Positions 25,100 through 34,873 are shown, counted from the stretch's first letter. The stretch: 64,000 bases of DNA from an uncultured Shimia sp. (GCF_947493595.1 NZ_CANLRL010000006.1:172740-236739); one strand, 5' to 3'. Notes: generated by a model from the sequence alone, not told the origin. Program-made: numbers and translations.

Positions 25100-26272
25100 A
25101 TGAAGAAATGGCTCATCTCGGGCGCGATTTCTGCTTTGGCGCTGACCAGCGCCGCATCCGCAGACATCAAGATCGCCCACGTATACGGCAAAACCGGCCC
25201 TTTTGAGGCCTACGCCAAGCAATCCCACGACGGCCTGATGCTCGGTCTGGAGTACGCCACTGGCGGCACGATGGAGATCAACGGCGAGAAGATCGTCGTG
25301 ATCGAGAAAGACACCCAGCTCAAGCCCGACAACGGCAAAGCCCTGCTCGAAGAGGCCTATGGCGACGATGAAGTTGACCTCGCTGTTGGCCCGGTCAGCT
25401 CCGGCGTAGCACTCGCCATGCTGCCAGTGGCCGAAGAATATGAAAAGCTGCTGATCGTTGAACCCGCCGTGGCCGACAGCATCACAGGCGCCAACTACAA
25501 CCGCTACATCTTCCGCACCGGCCGCAACAGCTCACAAGACGCCGTGGCCAACGCCATCGCGCTCGCCGGCGAAGACGTGCACATTGCCACATTGGCACAA
25601 GACTACGCTTTTGGTCGTGATGGCATCTCCGCTTTCCGCGAAGCACTCGAAGGTCAGGGCCAAGGCATCGCACACGAGGAATACGTACCAACCGACACCA
25701 CCGACTTCACCGCGGCGGCAGAGCGTATCTTCACCGCGATGAAAGACCTCGAAGGCGACAAAAAGCTCTTCATTATCTGGGCCGGCGGCGGCAACCCAAT
25801 GGGCAAAATTCAGGCCATGGACCCATCCCGCTTTGGCGTTGAAATTGCCACAGGCGGCAACATCCTAGCGGCGATGAAAGCCTATAAGGATTTCCCGGGC
25901 CTCGAAGGTGCAACCTACTACTACTATGACATCCCAAAAAATGACGTAAACGACTGGCTGGTGAAAACCCACCAGGACCGTTTTGGCACCCCGCCTGATT
26001 TCTTCACCGCAGGTGGCATGTCCGCAGGCATCGCCGTGGTTGAGGCCATCAAAAAGGCTGGCAGCACCGACACCGAAGAGCTGATCACCGCGATGGAAGG
26101 CATGGAGTGGGAAACCCCCAAAGGCACCATGAAATTCCGCGCAGAGGATCACCAGGCGATGCAGACCATGTATCACTTCAAGATCAAAGTGGACGATAAT
26201 GTCGAATGGGCCATCCCGGAGCTGGTGCGCGAGCTGAAGCTCGAAGACCTGCCCATCCCGGTCCGTAACTAA
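25100..26272 (+). CDS. ABC importer periplasmic substrate-binding protein (branched-chain amino acid type)
   Basis: The 390-residue protein has a cleavable signal peptide (KKWLISGAISALALTSAASA) and the type I periplasmic binding fold: IKIAHVYGKTGPFEAYAKQSHDGLMLGLEYATGG, LAVGPVSSGVALAMLPVAEEY, RYIFRTGRNSSQDAV and a second lobe with KKLFIIWAGGGNPMGKIQAM. It belongs to the LivJ/AmiC-like group, many members of which bind aromatic acids rather than amino acids. Four further importer subunits follow on the same strand. Given the flanking homogentisate genes, an aromatic acid such as a hydroxyphenylacetate is a likely ligand, by inference. Confidence 0.9.
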   Translation: MKKWLISGAISALALTSAASADIKIAHVYGKTGPFEAYAKQSHDGLMLGLEYATGGTMEINGEKIVVIEKDTQLKPDNGKALLEEAYGDDEVDLAVGPVSSGVALAMLPVAEEYEKLLIVEPAVADSITGANYNRYIFRTGRNSSQDAVANAIALAGEDVHIATLAQDYAFGRDGISAFREALEGQGQGIAHEEYVPTDTTDFTAAAERIFTAMKDLEGDKKLFIIWAGGGNPMGKIQAMDPSRFGVEIATGGNILAAMKAYKDFPGLEGATYYYYDIPKNDVNDWLVKTHQDRFGTPPDFFTAGGMSAGIAVVEAIKKAGSTDTEELITAMEGMEWETPKGTMKFRAEDHQAMQTMYHFKIKVDDNVEWAIPELVRELKLEDLPIPVRN

Positions 26273-26351
26273 GACCGCCCTATTACCTCCATGGCTGGTT
26301 CCGGATCCCGTGCCGGGGCCAGCCTCCTTTCCCTCTCAGGGACCGCAAAAA

Positions 26352-27128
26352 ATGCCCCACCCCATTCTGGAAACCACCGACCTGACCGTGCGCTTTGGCG
26401 GTCACGTGGCGGTCGACCACATCACCTGCAATTTCAACGCTGGCGAGCTGACCGCGATTGTTGGCCCTAACGGCGCAGGCAAAACCACCTATTTCAATCT
26501 GATCTCCGGTCAGATTCCCGTCTCCGAAGGCCGCGTGAAACTCAACGGCAGCGACATCACCCGCATGTCCGTTGCCCAGCGCACCCACCGCGGTATTGGC
26601 CGCGCCTTCCAGCTCACCAACCTGTTCCCTAACCTCTCGGTGTTGGAAAACATCCGGCTTGTGGTGCAATCCAAGGCCGGTCGCGGTTTCAACATCCTGT
26701 CGATGGCAGACAGCCACGCGGAACTCACCGGCCCAGCTTATGAGATCCTCGAACGCATCCGCATGACCGATCAGGCCGATCAGGTTGTCTCTGAACTGTC
26801 CCATGGTGACCAACGCAAACTGGAGGTCGCGCTGCTCATTGCCCTGGACCCGCTGGTCTATATGTTTGACGAACCCACCGCTGGCATGAGCGTGGACGAA
26901 GCCCCCGTAGTGCTTGATCTGATTGCCGAACTCAAAACCCGCAAAGACCGCGCCATCCTGCTAGTGGAGCATAAGATGGACGTCATCCGCACGCTGGCGG
27001 ACCGCATCATCGTGTTGCACAATGGCGCGCTGGCTGCTGACGGCGACCCCGCCGAAGTCATGGCGTCGGATGTGGTGCAAGAAGCCTATATGGGCCGCGA
27101 TCTTGAGGAGGCCCTCGCCAATGTCTGA
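26352..27128 (+). CDS. ABC importer ATP-binding protein (LivG type)
   Basis: The 258-residue ATPase shows Walker A GPNGAGKTTYFNLISG near residue 39, Q-loop region RAFQLTNLFPNLSVLEN, a signature that reads LSHGDQRKLEVALLIALDP (SHGDQ in place of LSGGQ) and Walker B YMFDEPTAGMS, then a VEHKMD histidine switch. The altered signature is common in LivG proteins. It forms a heterodimer with the next gene product and powers the LivH/LivM-type permeases. It overlaps the next gene by 8 bases. Confidence 0.93.
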   Translation: MPHPILETTDLTVRFGGHVAVDHITCNFNAGELTAIVGPNGAGKTTYFNLISGQIPVSEGRVKLNGSDITRMSVAQRTHRGIGRAFQLTNLFPNLSVLENIRLVVQSKAGRGFNILSMADSHAELTGPAYEILERIRMTDQADQVVSELSHGDQRKLEVALLIALDPLVYMFDEPTAGMSVDEAPVVLDLIAELKTRKDRAILLVEHKMDVIRTLADRIIVLHNGALAADGDPAEVMASDVVQEAYMGRDLEEALANV

Positions 27129-27843
27129 TCCCATCCTGAAACTTGAGGGCGTGTTCACCAACATCGCCCAATATCACATCCTGCAAGGTGTCGAGCTGAC
27201 CGTGCCGCGCGGCGAAGTCACCATGCTTCTGGGCCGCAACGGCGTCGGAAAAACCACCACATTGCGCACCATCATTGGCCATTGGCGCGCCCATCAAGGC
27301 AGTGTGATGTTTGACGGCCAAGACATCACCAAACTGCCCACCCCAGCAATTGCCCGCGCGGGCATCGGCTTTGTGCCTGAAGACATGGGCATTTTTGCTG
27401 ACCTGACGGTTGAGGAAAACATGATCCTCGCTGCTGTCTCCGGCGCTATTGATGAAACCCGCCTGCAATGGCTTTTCACCGTGTTTCCAGCGTTGGAAAC
27501 CTTCTGGAAAAAAGACGCCGGTACATTGTCCGGCGGCCAAAAACAAATGCTGTCCATCGCCCGTGCCATGATCGAAGAGCGCGCGCTCTATCTGATTGAC
27601 GAGCCCACCAAAGGCCTTGCGCCCGCGATCATCACCACCATGGCCCGCGCCATCAAAGAGCTGAAACAACAAGGGGCCTCGATCCTGTTGGTGGAGCAAA
27701 ACTTTGCCGTGGCCAAAGCCTTGGGCGACAGCGCCAATGTGATGGACGACGGCCGCATGACCTGGTCCGGTCAAATGGCCGAACTGACCCAAGACGCCGA
27801 GCTCCAAGAGCGGCTCATGGGCCTCAGCATGGAGACCCACTGA
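27121..27843 (+). CDS. ABC importer ATP-binding protein (LivF type)
   Basis: The 240-residue ATPase has Walker A GRNGVGKTTTLRTIIG near residue 38, the LivF-type IARAGIGFVPEDMGIFADLTVEENM segment, a canonical LSGGQKQMLSIARAM signature near 138, Walker B LYLIDEPTKGLAP and VEQNFA as the switch region. It pairs with the LivG-type ATPase, whose gene it overlaps by 8 bases. The chosen start lies within the end of the previous gene, giving coupled translation. Confidence 0.93.
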   Translation: MSDPILKLEGVFTNIAQYHILQGVELTVPRGEVTMLLGRNGVGKTTTLRTIIGHWRAHQGSVMFDGQDITKLPTPAIARAGIGFVPEDMGIFADLTVEENMILAAVSGAIDETRLQWLFTVFPALETFWKKDAGTLSGGQKQMLSIARAMIEERALYLIDEPTKGLAPAIITTMARAIKELKQQGASILLVEQNFAVAKALGDSANVMDDGRMTWSGQMAELTQDAELQERLMGLSMETH

Positions 27844-27877
27844 TGCCAATGAACGCAATTCAACTGGAGGTCCGCCC

Positions 27878-28909
27878 ATGAGCGCCGCCCCCAAACACGC
27901 CCCCACCATGGCGCAAATGTCCCTCGCAGAGCGGCTTGCGCCCTATGCACCAATCCTTTTGGTCATTGGCCTTGTGATTGCCGGTTTCGTCGCCATCCCC
28001 GCGACTTCGAGCTGGCTCACATTGACCGTTTCTGGCCTCGCCATGGGCATGATGATCTTCATCATGGCCTCAGGCCTGACATTGGTCTTTGGCCTGATGG
28101 ACGTGATCAACTTTGGCCACGGTGCGTTTGTTTCCGTCGGGGCCTTTGTCGGCGTTTCCTTATTGCTCCTGCTGGAACACATGACCGGCGCGCCCAACCT
28201 GCTCTGGAACCTGACCGCACTGATGGTGGCCATTGTTGGCGCCATGGCCGCAACCGGTCTTATGGGCTACGCCTTTGAGCGGGTCATTGTGAAGCCGGTG
28301 TATGGCCACCACCTCAAACAAATCTTGGTCACCATGGGCGGCCTGATCGTGGTCGAGCAACTGATCATCGTGCTCTGGGGCCCGGAAGAGATTTACATCA
28401 CCCGCCCCGAAAGCCTGAAAGGCGCCATCACCTTCGCCGGGGCGGCGCTTGAGAAATACCGCCTCGTGGCCGTTGCCATTGGCCTCGTGGTGTTTCTTGC
28501 CATGCGCTACACCCTGCGCCGCACCAAAATCGGCTTGATCGTGCGCGCCGGTGTGGAAAACGGTGAGATGGTGCAGGCGCTTGGCTACAATCTCCGCATG
28601 GTCTTCATTGGCGTCTTTGTCGCGGGCTCAGCGCTGGCCGGTCTCGGCGGCGTGCTCTGGGGGCTCTATCAAGAGGTCATCACCGCCCACATGGGCAACC
28701 AGACCATGATCCTTGTGTTCATCGTGGTGATCATCGGCGGGCTTGGCTCTGTCGAAGGCTGCTTCATCGGCGCGCTGATGGTGGGCCTGATGCAAAACTA
28801 CGTGGCTTTCCTGGAGCCCAAAGCTGCCCTGATTTCCAACATCGCCCTGATGGTGGCGATCCTGATGTGGCGCCCAATGGGCATGATCCCCGTGGTAAAG
28901 GCGAAATAG
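27878..28909 (+). CDS. ABC importer permease (LivH type)
   Basis: The 343-residue inner-membrane permease has about eight hydrophobic segments and the LivH core: SGLTLVFGLMDVINFGHGAFVSVGAF near residue 65 and the EAA-like cytoplasmic loop around RAGVENGEMVQALGYNLRMVF near 225. GSALAGLGGVLWGLYQEV and IIGGLGSVEGCFIGAL follow. A GGAGG-type site (TGGAGGTCCGCCC) precedes the ATG. It forms the membrane pore together with the LivM-type subunit encoded 2 bases downstream. Confidence 0.93.
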   Translation: MSAAPKHAPTMAQMSLAERLAPYAPILLVIGLVIAGFVAIPATSSWLTLTVSGLAMGMMIFIMASGLTLVFGLMDVINFGHGAFVSVGAFVGVSLLLLLEHMTGAPNLLWNLTALMVAIVGAMAATGLMGYAFERVIVKPVYGHHLKQILVTMGGLIVVEQLIIVLWGPEEIYITRPESLKGAITFAGAALEKYRLVAVAIGLVVFLAMRYTLRRTKIGLIVRAGVENGEMVQALGYNLRMVFIGVFVAGSALAGLGGVLWGLYQEVITAHMGNQTMILVFIVVIIGGLGSVEGCFIGALMVGLMQNYVAFLEPKAALISNIALMVAILMWRPMGMIPVVKAK

Positions 28910-28911
28910 AC

Positions 28912-29967
28912 ATGCTGAAGACCCTTGTTTCCGGCGACACCCCACGCTCGCCCTTTCTTCTCGCGATCCTGATTGTGATCCTGATCTGCCTCGCCTTCGC
29001 GCCCTTCCTGTTCCCCGGCGTGCGCTCGGTCGACACCGCCGCCCGCATCTGCATCTTCATTGTGCTGGTGGCGTCTTATGACCTGCTGCTGGGCTACGGC
29101 GGCATTGTCAGCTTCGCCCACACCATGTTCTTCGGCCTTGGCGCCTATGGCGTCGCCTTGGCCAATACACACATGGGCCGCGGTTTTGACGCCCTGCTGG
29201 TTGGTTCGGTGGCCGGTGCCGGTTTGGCTGCGCTCCTCGCGCTGGTCATCGGCCTGTTTTCCCTGCGCGTCCGCGCCATTTTCTTTGCCATGATCACGCT
29301 CGCGGTGGCTTCCGCCGTGGCCGTGTTGGTCAGCCAACTTTCCACCCTAACGGGCGGCGAAGACGGCCTGTCCTTCAAAATCCCCCGCGCGCTCGGCCCT
29401 GCGTTCAAATTCATGGACGGCGAACTCTTTGGCGTGAAAGCCAACGGCAAACTGCTGAAGTACTACCTCGTCTTCATCTCCTGCTTTGTGCTCTTCCTTC
29501 TGATGCTGCGTGTGGTGAACTCGCCCTTTGGCCGCGTGCTGCAAGCCATTCGTGAAAACGACTTCCGCGCAGAGGCCATTGGCTACCGCGTGGTGCACTA
29601 CCGCGTCGCCGCCACCTGCCTCTCCGCCGCCATCGCCGCCCTCGCAGGTGCGCTCTACGCGGTCTGGCTGCGCTACGTCGGCCCGGACACCACCCTTTCC
29701 ATGGAGATCATGATCGACATCTTGCTGATGGTGGTGATTGGCGGCATGGGCACCATGTACGGGGCGGTGATTGGCGCAACCCTGTTTGTGCTGGCGCAAA
29801 ACTACCTACAAAACGTGCTGTCACTGGCTGGTGAGAGTGTCTCCTCTCTGCCGCTCCTACCTGACCTGCTCAACGCAGACCGCTGGCTCTTGTGGCTGGG
29901 TGTACTCTTCATCCTATCGGTCTACTTCTTCCCCACCGGGATCGTCGGCCGCCTGCGCGGCAAGTAA
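28912..29967 (+). CDS. ABC importer permease (LivM type)
   Basis: The 351-residue permease has the LivM pattern: YDLLLGYGGIVSFAHTMFFGLGAYGVAL near residue 50, the EAA-like loop FGRVLQAIRENDFRAEAIGYRVVHYRV near 205-230 and VVIGGMGTMYGAVIGATLFVL. Ten or so hydrophobic segments are present. It is the last subunit of the five-gene importer; all parts needed for a working system are therefore encoded together. An MFS carrier gene follows after 66 bases. Confidence 0.93.
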   Translation: MLKTLVSGDTPRSPFLLAILIVILICLAFAPFLFPGVRSVDTAARICIFIVLVASYDLLLGYGGIVSFAHTMFFGLGAYGVALANTHMGRGFDALLVGSVAGAGLAALLALVIGLFSLRVRAIFFAMITLAVASAVAVLVSQLSTLTGGEDGLSFKIPRALGPAFKFMDGELFGVKANGKLLKYYLVFISCFVLFLLMLRVVNSPFGRVLQAIRENDFRAEAIGYRVVHYRVAATCLSAAIAALAGALYAVWLRYVGPDTTLSMEIMIDILLMVVIGGMGTMYGAVIGATLFVLAQNYLQNVLSLAGESVSSLPLLPDLLNADRWLLWLGVLFILSVYFFPTGIVGRLRGK

Positions 29968-30033
29968 CCATCAGCCCTTGCAATTCCCCGTCGCTTGCGG
30001 TCCTGTCACCGCTGCGATGGGGAGATAATTAAC

Positions 30034-31206
30034 ATGCGCATAGATTTGATCCTGCTGTGTCTGGCTTATGTGCTCAGCCAGTTTTTCCGCGCCTTCCTTG
30101 CCGTTCTCACCCAAGTGCTTGAGACCGATATCGGTGCCACCCCCGCCGACCTCGCCTTTGCCAGCGGCCTCTGGTTCCTTGTTTTTGCCGCCATGCAAAT
30201 CCCTGTTGGGGCAGCTTTAGACAGCGTTGGCCCCCGCCGAACCTCCGCTATTCTGTTGCTGATCGGCGGCGGAGGCGGTTCCGCCCTCTTTGCCTTGGCC
30301 ACGCAACCTCTGCACATCACCATCGCCATGGGCCTCATTGGCGTGGGGTGCTCCCCGGTGCTGATGGCGAGTTACTTCATCTTTGCCCGCATGTACCCAC
30401 CCGCCCGCTTTGCCACGCTGGCCGCGCTCATGCTCGGCGTCGGTTCCGTGGGCAACCTGATCGCGGCCTACCCCACCGCATGGGCCGCTGAAACCATCGG
30501 CTGGCGCGCCACGCTCTGGGTTCTGGCCGCAATCAGTTCCACAATCGCAGTGGGTCTCTGGGCCTTGGTGCAAGACCCACCTAAAGCAGAAACCGCAGAA
30601 AAAGGCTCGGTACTGGACCTGCTCAAAATCCCAGCGCTCTGGCTGCTCTTCCCCCTGATGTTTGTAAACTACATGCCCGCCGCGGGCATTCGGGGCCTCT
30701 GGATTGGCCCCTACCTGTCAGATGTCTTCACCCTCACAACCAGCGAGATTGGCCACGCCACGCTGGTGATGGGCCTTGCCATGATCATTGGCACCTTTGC
30801 CTATGGGCCAGCCGATCGTGTTTTTGGCAGCCGCAAATGGGTGATCATCGGCGGCAATCTGATTGGGGCCGTCGGCCTGATTGGATTGACAGTCTTTGCC
30901 GATGTCAGCCCGCTCCGCTCGGTCCTGCTGATGTCCATTGTTGGTTTTGCCGGGGCCAGCTTCCCTGTGCTCATCGCCCATGCCCGCAGTTTCTTCCCCG
31001 CGCACCTCACCGGCCGAGGCGTGACCCTGATGAACCTCTTTGGCATCGGCGGCGTGGGTGTGATGCAGTTTGGCTCCGGCAAATTGCACGCCGCCATCGC
31101 CCCCAACGATTCCCTTCTGGCCTACCAAAGCCTGTTTGGCCTGATGGCCGGTTTGATCCTCCTGGGCGCGCTGATCTACTGCTTCTCCGAAGACCGCATG
31201 GATTGA
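30034..31206 (+). CDS. MFS transporter at the end of the aromatic island
   Basis: The 390-residue protein has twelve predicted membrane segments. Its first helices read LCLAYVLSQFFRAFLAVL and the helix 2-3 loop is QIPVGAALDSVGPRRTSAILLL, an MFS motif-A variant. The central loop lies near residue 190 (DPPKAETAEKGS). It resembles YjjL/nitrate-nitrite-like MFS members but cannot be assigned a substrate. A GGGGAG ribosome site precedes the start chosen, 40 bases into an open frame. Position suggests either export of an intermediate or a second uptake route. Confidence 0.85.
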   Translation: MRIDLILLCLAYVLSQFFRAFLAVLTQVLETDIGATPADLAFASGLWFLVFAAMQIPVGAALDSVGPRRTSAILLLIGGGGGSALFALATQPLHITIAMGLIGVGCSPVLMASYFIFARMYPPARFATLAALMLGVGSVGNLIAAYPTAWAAETIGWRATLWVLAAISSTIAVGLWALVQDPPKAETAEKGSVLDLLKIPALWLLFPLMFVNYMPAAGIRGLWIGPYLSDVFTLTTSEIGHATLVMGLAMIIGTFAYGPADRVFGSRKWVIIGGNLIGAVGLIGLTVFADVSPLRSVLLMSIVGFAGASFPVLIAHARSFFPAHLTGRGVTLMNLFGIGGVGVMQFGSGKLHAAIAPNDSLLAYQSLFGLMAGLILLGALIYCFSEDRMD

Positions 31207-31337
31207 TCAAAAAAGAGGCATCTTGCGCATTCATCGCAAACTGGAATGACCCGCTTCAGCAATTTCCGGCCTCTCACCCCTTTTTTCTCGGGCCAAACAG
31301 GGCTAAGAGGGCGCGTCGTTAGAAATGGAGACCTCAG

Positions 31338-32360
31338 ATGGGTTATCGCATCGTCGTCGCTGGCGCCACGGGCAACGTGGGCCGCGAAATGCTGAACATT
31401 CTGGAGGAACGTCAGTTCCCAGTGGATGAGATTGCTGTTTTGGCAAGCCGCCGCAGCCAGGGCACCGAGGTCACCTTCGCCGACAAAACCCTGAAGATTC
31501 AGGACATTGATCAATTTGACTTTGCGGGTTGGGACATGGCGCTGTTTGCCATCGGCTCTGACGCGACAAAGAAATACGCCCCCATCGCAGCAGCGGCCAA
31601 CTGTGTCGTAATCGACAACAGCTCGCTCTACCGCTACGACCCCGACGTGCCGCTGATCGTGCCAGAGTGCAACGCCGACGCGATCCACGGCTACTCCAAG
31701 AAAAACATCATCGCCAACCCGAACTGCTCCACCGCACAGATGGTTGTCGCGCTGAAGCCTTTGCATGACCGCGCCAAAATCAAGCGCGTTGTGGTCTCCA
31801 CCTACCAGTCCGTGTCCGGCTCCGGCAAAGACGCGATGGACGAACTCTGGGATCAGACCAAAGCGGTCTACAACCCAACCTCCGACGTGCCGCCAAAGGT
31901 TTACACCAAAGAGATCGCCTTCAACGTGATCCCGCACATCGACGTGTTCATGGAAGACGGTTCCACCAAAGAAGAGTGGAAGATGGTTGCCGAGACCAAG
32001 AAGATCGTCGACACAAACATCAAAGTCACCGCCACCTGCGTGCGCGTGCCTGTGTTTGTAGGCCACTCCGAGTCGATCAACATCGAATTCGAAGAGTTCC
32101 TGGACGAAGACGAAGCCCGTGACATCCTGCGCGAAAGCCCCGGCATCATGGTGATCGATAAGCGCGAAGACGGCGGCTACGTAACCCCAAAAGAATGTGT
32201 CGGCGACTTCGCCACCTTCATCTCCCGCATTCGTCAAGACAGCACATTGGACAACGGCCTGAACCTGTGGTGCGTGTCTGACAACCTGCGCAAAGGCGCG
32301 GCATTGAACGCGGTGCAAATTGCCGAGACCCTGGGCCGCGAAGTGCTCAAGAAGGGCTAA
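31338..32360 (+). CDS. asd: aspartate-semialdehyde dehydrogenase
   Basis: Asd reduces beta-aspartyl phosphate to aspartate semialdehyde with NADPH, the branch point to lysine, diaminopimelate, threonine and methionine. The 340-residue protein has GATGNVGREMLNILEERQFP at residues 8-27, LASRRSQG, the catalytic cysteine in NPNCSTAQMVVALKPL near residue 131, and VSTYQSVSGSGKDAMDEL. RVPVFVGHSESINIEFE carries the late His. AAATGGAGA precedes the start. It is monocistronic with its own terminator. Confidence 0.96.
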   Translation: MGYRIVVAGATGNVGREMLNILEERQFPVDEIAVLASRRSQGTEVTFADKTLKIQDIDQFDFAGWDMALFAIGSDATKKYAPIAAAANCVVIDNSSLYRYDPDVPLIVPECNADAIHGYSKKNIIANPNCSTAQMVVALKPLHDRAKIKRVVVSTYQSVSGSGKDAMDELWDQTKAVYNPTSDVPPKVYTKEIAFNVIPHIDVFMEDGSTKEEWKMVAETKKIVDTNIKVTATCVRVPVFVGHSESINIEFEEFLDEDEARDILRESPGIMVIDKREDGGYVTPKECVGDFATFISRIRQDSTLDNGLNLWCVSDNLRKGAALNAVQIAETLGREVLKKG

Positions 32361-32381
32361 GCACCTTCCAAATCAGATTTC

Positions 32382-32410
32382 AAAGGACGCTCTTCGGGGC
32401 GTCCTTTTTA
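32382..32410 (+). terminator. intrinsic terminator of asd
   Basis: AAAGGACGC and GCGTCCTTT form a perfect 9-bp stem around an 8-base loop (TCTTCGGG), followed by a T-run, 21 bases after the asd stop. Confidence 0.92.
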
Positions 32411-32532
32411 TTTGGGCAATGATCTGCTTGCCCCAAGCGGCTCCCCGCCCAACCGCCAAACACACGCAAAGCTGACTTGCCTCCCCGCGCGCCGCGTGTT
32501 CGTCTCTCCTAAAACAAAACCACAGGTGATTG

Positions 32533-34167
32533 ATGAAACACGCGATTTTAGCCACAGCTCTTTTTCCATTGGCCACACCGCTTTGGGCCGACGACATCCG
32601 CCTCAACGCCCCGGTCACCGCGGCCACGCTCTATTCCGAAGGCGCCACCCTCACCCGCGCCGTGCCGTTTTCTGCCCCCGCAGGCCGCCACGATCTGCTG
32701 ATCACCAACCTGCCCGAAAGCCTCGACCCGATGTCGGTCCGCGTGGCCCTTGATGGCGCCCAGCTTGGCGCCGTGACCGTCCGCCACGAACGGGTGTACC
32801 CCCATCAGCAAGAAGACAGCCCCGAGCTCGCGGCGGCCAAATCCGAGCTCGAGTTCCTCGAAAACGACTGGCAGGAAGCCAATGACAACCGCGCCGATGT
32901 TCTGATGACCGCAGAGGTCGCCCGCGCACGCCTCACCTACCTGTCAACGCTGCAAGGCCCGTCCGACACCGCCGCCTCTCCGGATGTGCTCAAAGAAACC
33001 ATGGCGTTGATTGGCCGCGAAACCCTCGCTGCACACCGTGACATTGCCACGGCAGAACGCGAAGCCCGGCAGTATGAAAAACAACTCGAAGAGCTGCGCC
33101 AACCACTGGAAGACGCGCGCCAGCTGGTCGAGGCACTGACCCCAACCGAGAGCGACAACGCCATGTTGGCGATCTCGATCTCGACCAAGGCCGCCACCGA
33201 AGGCACCCTCACGCTCACCCATCTCACCCAATTCGCGCGCTGGGTGCCTGCCTATGACGTACACCTCAACAACGCCGACACGCCGCAACTGAGCATCGAA
33301 CGCGGCGCCTTTGTGAGCCAATTCACCGACGAGGACTGGACCGACGTTGCCATCACCCTCTCCACCAGCCGCCCGGATGAGCAATCCGAACCCAGCGGTC
33401 TATATCCATGGCGCCGCCACATCGAAAAAGAGCAACCGGTTACCTTGCAAAAGAACGCTGGACGACTGGCTGAAATGGAAATGCACGCGCCGGCCCCTGC
33501 TGCAGAGTTCGCCATGGCCGACGAAACGGCCGCCTACAGCTTTGGCGACGGCATCAACGCTACCTACGCCTACCCAGCTCCGGTCTCTGTATCTTCCGCC
33601 TCCGACGCACTGCACCTTGCCCTTGGTACGCTCGACCTGAAGCCCGAAACCTACGCATTTGCCAACCCGATGCGGGACGAGACCGCCTTCCTCATGGCCG
33701 AAGCCACCAACGACAGTGGCGAATTGATCCTGCCCAGCTTTGAGACCAACTTCTTCCTCAACGGCACCTACATTGGCCAACAGGAGATGCCGCTAATTGC
33801 GGAAGGCGACGACATCGACTTCTCCTTTGGCCCGATTAATGGCTTGCGCCTGACCAACATTGTCACCAACAAGGTCACCGGCGACAAAGGTGTGCTGACC
33901 ACCCGCAACGAACAAAGCGAAACCCGTGTGCTGACCGCCGAGAACCTCACCGGCCGCGCTTGGGACCTGCGCCTGTTGGGCCGCGTGCCCTATAGCGAGC
34001 AACAGGACCTGGAAATCACCCATCAGGCCACCCCGGCGCCGACAGAAACCAACTACAAAGACCAACGCGGCATTCTGATGTGGCAACGTGAGTTGGCCGC
34101 AGGTGAAAGCTTTGATGTGAAGCTGTCCCACACCCTGCAATGGCCCTCGGAAATGATCCTGCGCTAA
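32533..34167 (+). CDS. MuiA-like exported protein (DUF4139/DUF4140)
   Basis: The 544-residue protein has a signal peptide (KHAILATALFPLATPLWA) and follows the 'mucoidy inhibitor MuiA' layout. An N-terminal DUF4140 domain (VTAATLYSEGATLTRAVPFSAPAGRHDLLITNLP) is followed by a coiled coil of about 100 residues (ELAAAKSELEFLENDWQEAN onward) and a C-terminal DUF4139 beta domain (FVSQFTDEDWTDVAITLSTSRPDE). Function is not established in bacteria. A TTG one codon upstream would also be in frame; the ATG is preferred with AGGTGA upstream. A strong terminator follows. Confidence 0.88.
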   Translation: MKHAILATALFPLATPLWADDIRLNAPVTAATLYSEGATLTRAVPFSAPAGRHDLLITNLPESLDPMSVRVALDGAQLGAVTVRHERVYPHQQEDSPELAAAKSELEFLENDWQEANDNRADVLMTAEVARARLTYLSTLQGPSDTAASPDVLKETMALIGRETLAAHRDIATAEREARQYEKQLEELRQPLEDARQLVEALTPTESDNAMLAISISTKAATEGTLTLTHLTQFARWVPAYDVHLNNADTPQLSIERGAFVSQFTDEDWTDVAITLSTSRPDEQSEPSGLYPWRRHIEKEQPVTLQKNAGRLAEMEMHAPAPAAEFAMADETAAYSFGDGINATYAYPAPVSVSSASDALHLALGTLDLKPETYAFANPMRDETAFLMAEATNDSGELILPSFETNFFLNGTYIGQQEMPLIAEGDDIDFSFGPINGLRLTNIVTNKVTGDKGVLTTRNEQSETRVLTAENLTGRAWDLRLLGRVPYSEQQDLEITHQATPAPTETNYKDQRGILMWQRELAAGESFDVKLSHTLQWPSEMILR

Positions 34168-34209
34168 TTTTTTCAGGAACCACCGGAAGTCTCTAAACAT
34201 CAAACCAAT

Positions 34210-34245
34210 GCGTCGCTGCGGCCTTTCCGCTGCGGCGCTTTTGGT
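34210..34245 (+). terminator. intrinsic terminator of the MuiA-like gene
   Basis: GCGTCGCTGCGG pairs with CCGCTGCGGCGC over 12 positions with one T-T mismatch and one G-T pair, loop CCTTT, followed by TTTTGGTTT. It begins 42 bases after the stop. The remaining ~245 bases to the next gene hold no other clear element. Confidence 0.85.
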
Positions 34246-34492
34246 TTCAAAACAACAGTTCCCAAGCGAAACAAGCGACAAAACCCCTTCAAAACAACGC
34301 CTATTTGGTACATCCGCCTCTGGAAAAACAGGGGACCTCGCGTGGCCCGGACCACTCTAACCACCCGCAATTGAACGCTATTTAGCTGTAATTCTAAGGA
34401 TTTTGGATCGCCCCAGAAACCATTTGAGAAGGTTTGCCCGCCAATGATGTGACCAACCGTTTGGGTGAAACGGACAAAACTTAGGGTGAGAC

Positions 34493-34873
34493 ATGTCACA
34501 AGTGGCAAAGCTAATAATGAGCGAACAGGCCGTCGTCGATCAGGACGAATTGGCCCGCGTCTTTATACGAATGAATCCGGATGAGGCCGAAGAGACCTTT
34601 CTGGGATTGGTCAAATCATTGACCGACCATCTCGCGATGGGCGAGCACCATCTGAACGCAAACAACCTGTCGGAACTGGCGGACACCATGTCCCTGGTCG
34701 AGCTAATCGCCGGTCGGCTCTGCATGACCGCGCTGTCACAAGTTGCCGGTGATGTGGTGTCGTGCTGCGATCGCGGCGACCACGTGGCCCTGTCGGCCAC
34801 ACATGCCCGCTTGATCCGCGTTGGCGAAGGCGCACTACGTGAAATCTGGGATTTGAAGCGCACCTACATCTGA
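34493..34873 (+). CDS. small helical protein of unknown function
   Basis: I do not recognise this 126-residue protein. It is predicted all-helical, acidic in the first half (DQDELARVFIRMNPDEAEETFLGLVKSLTDHLAMGEHHL) and has two adjacent Cys (DVVSCCDRGDHVALSATHARLI) near residue 91. It has no signal peptide. AGGGTGAG lies seven bases before the start. The gene stands alone between the MuiA-like gene and the M17 peptidase, with its own upstream gap. The histidine-containing helices might suggest a regulatory helical bundle, but no Hpt motif is visible. Confidence 0.65.
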   Translation: MSQVAKLIMSEQAVVDQDELARVFIRMNPDEAEETFLGLVKSLTDHLAMGEHHLNANNLSELADTMSLVELIAGRLCMTALSQVAGDVVSCCDRGDHVALSATHARLIRVGEGALREIWDLKRTYI

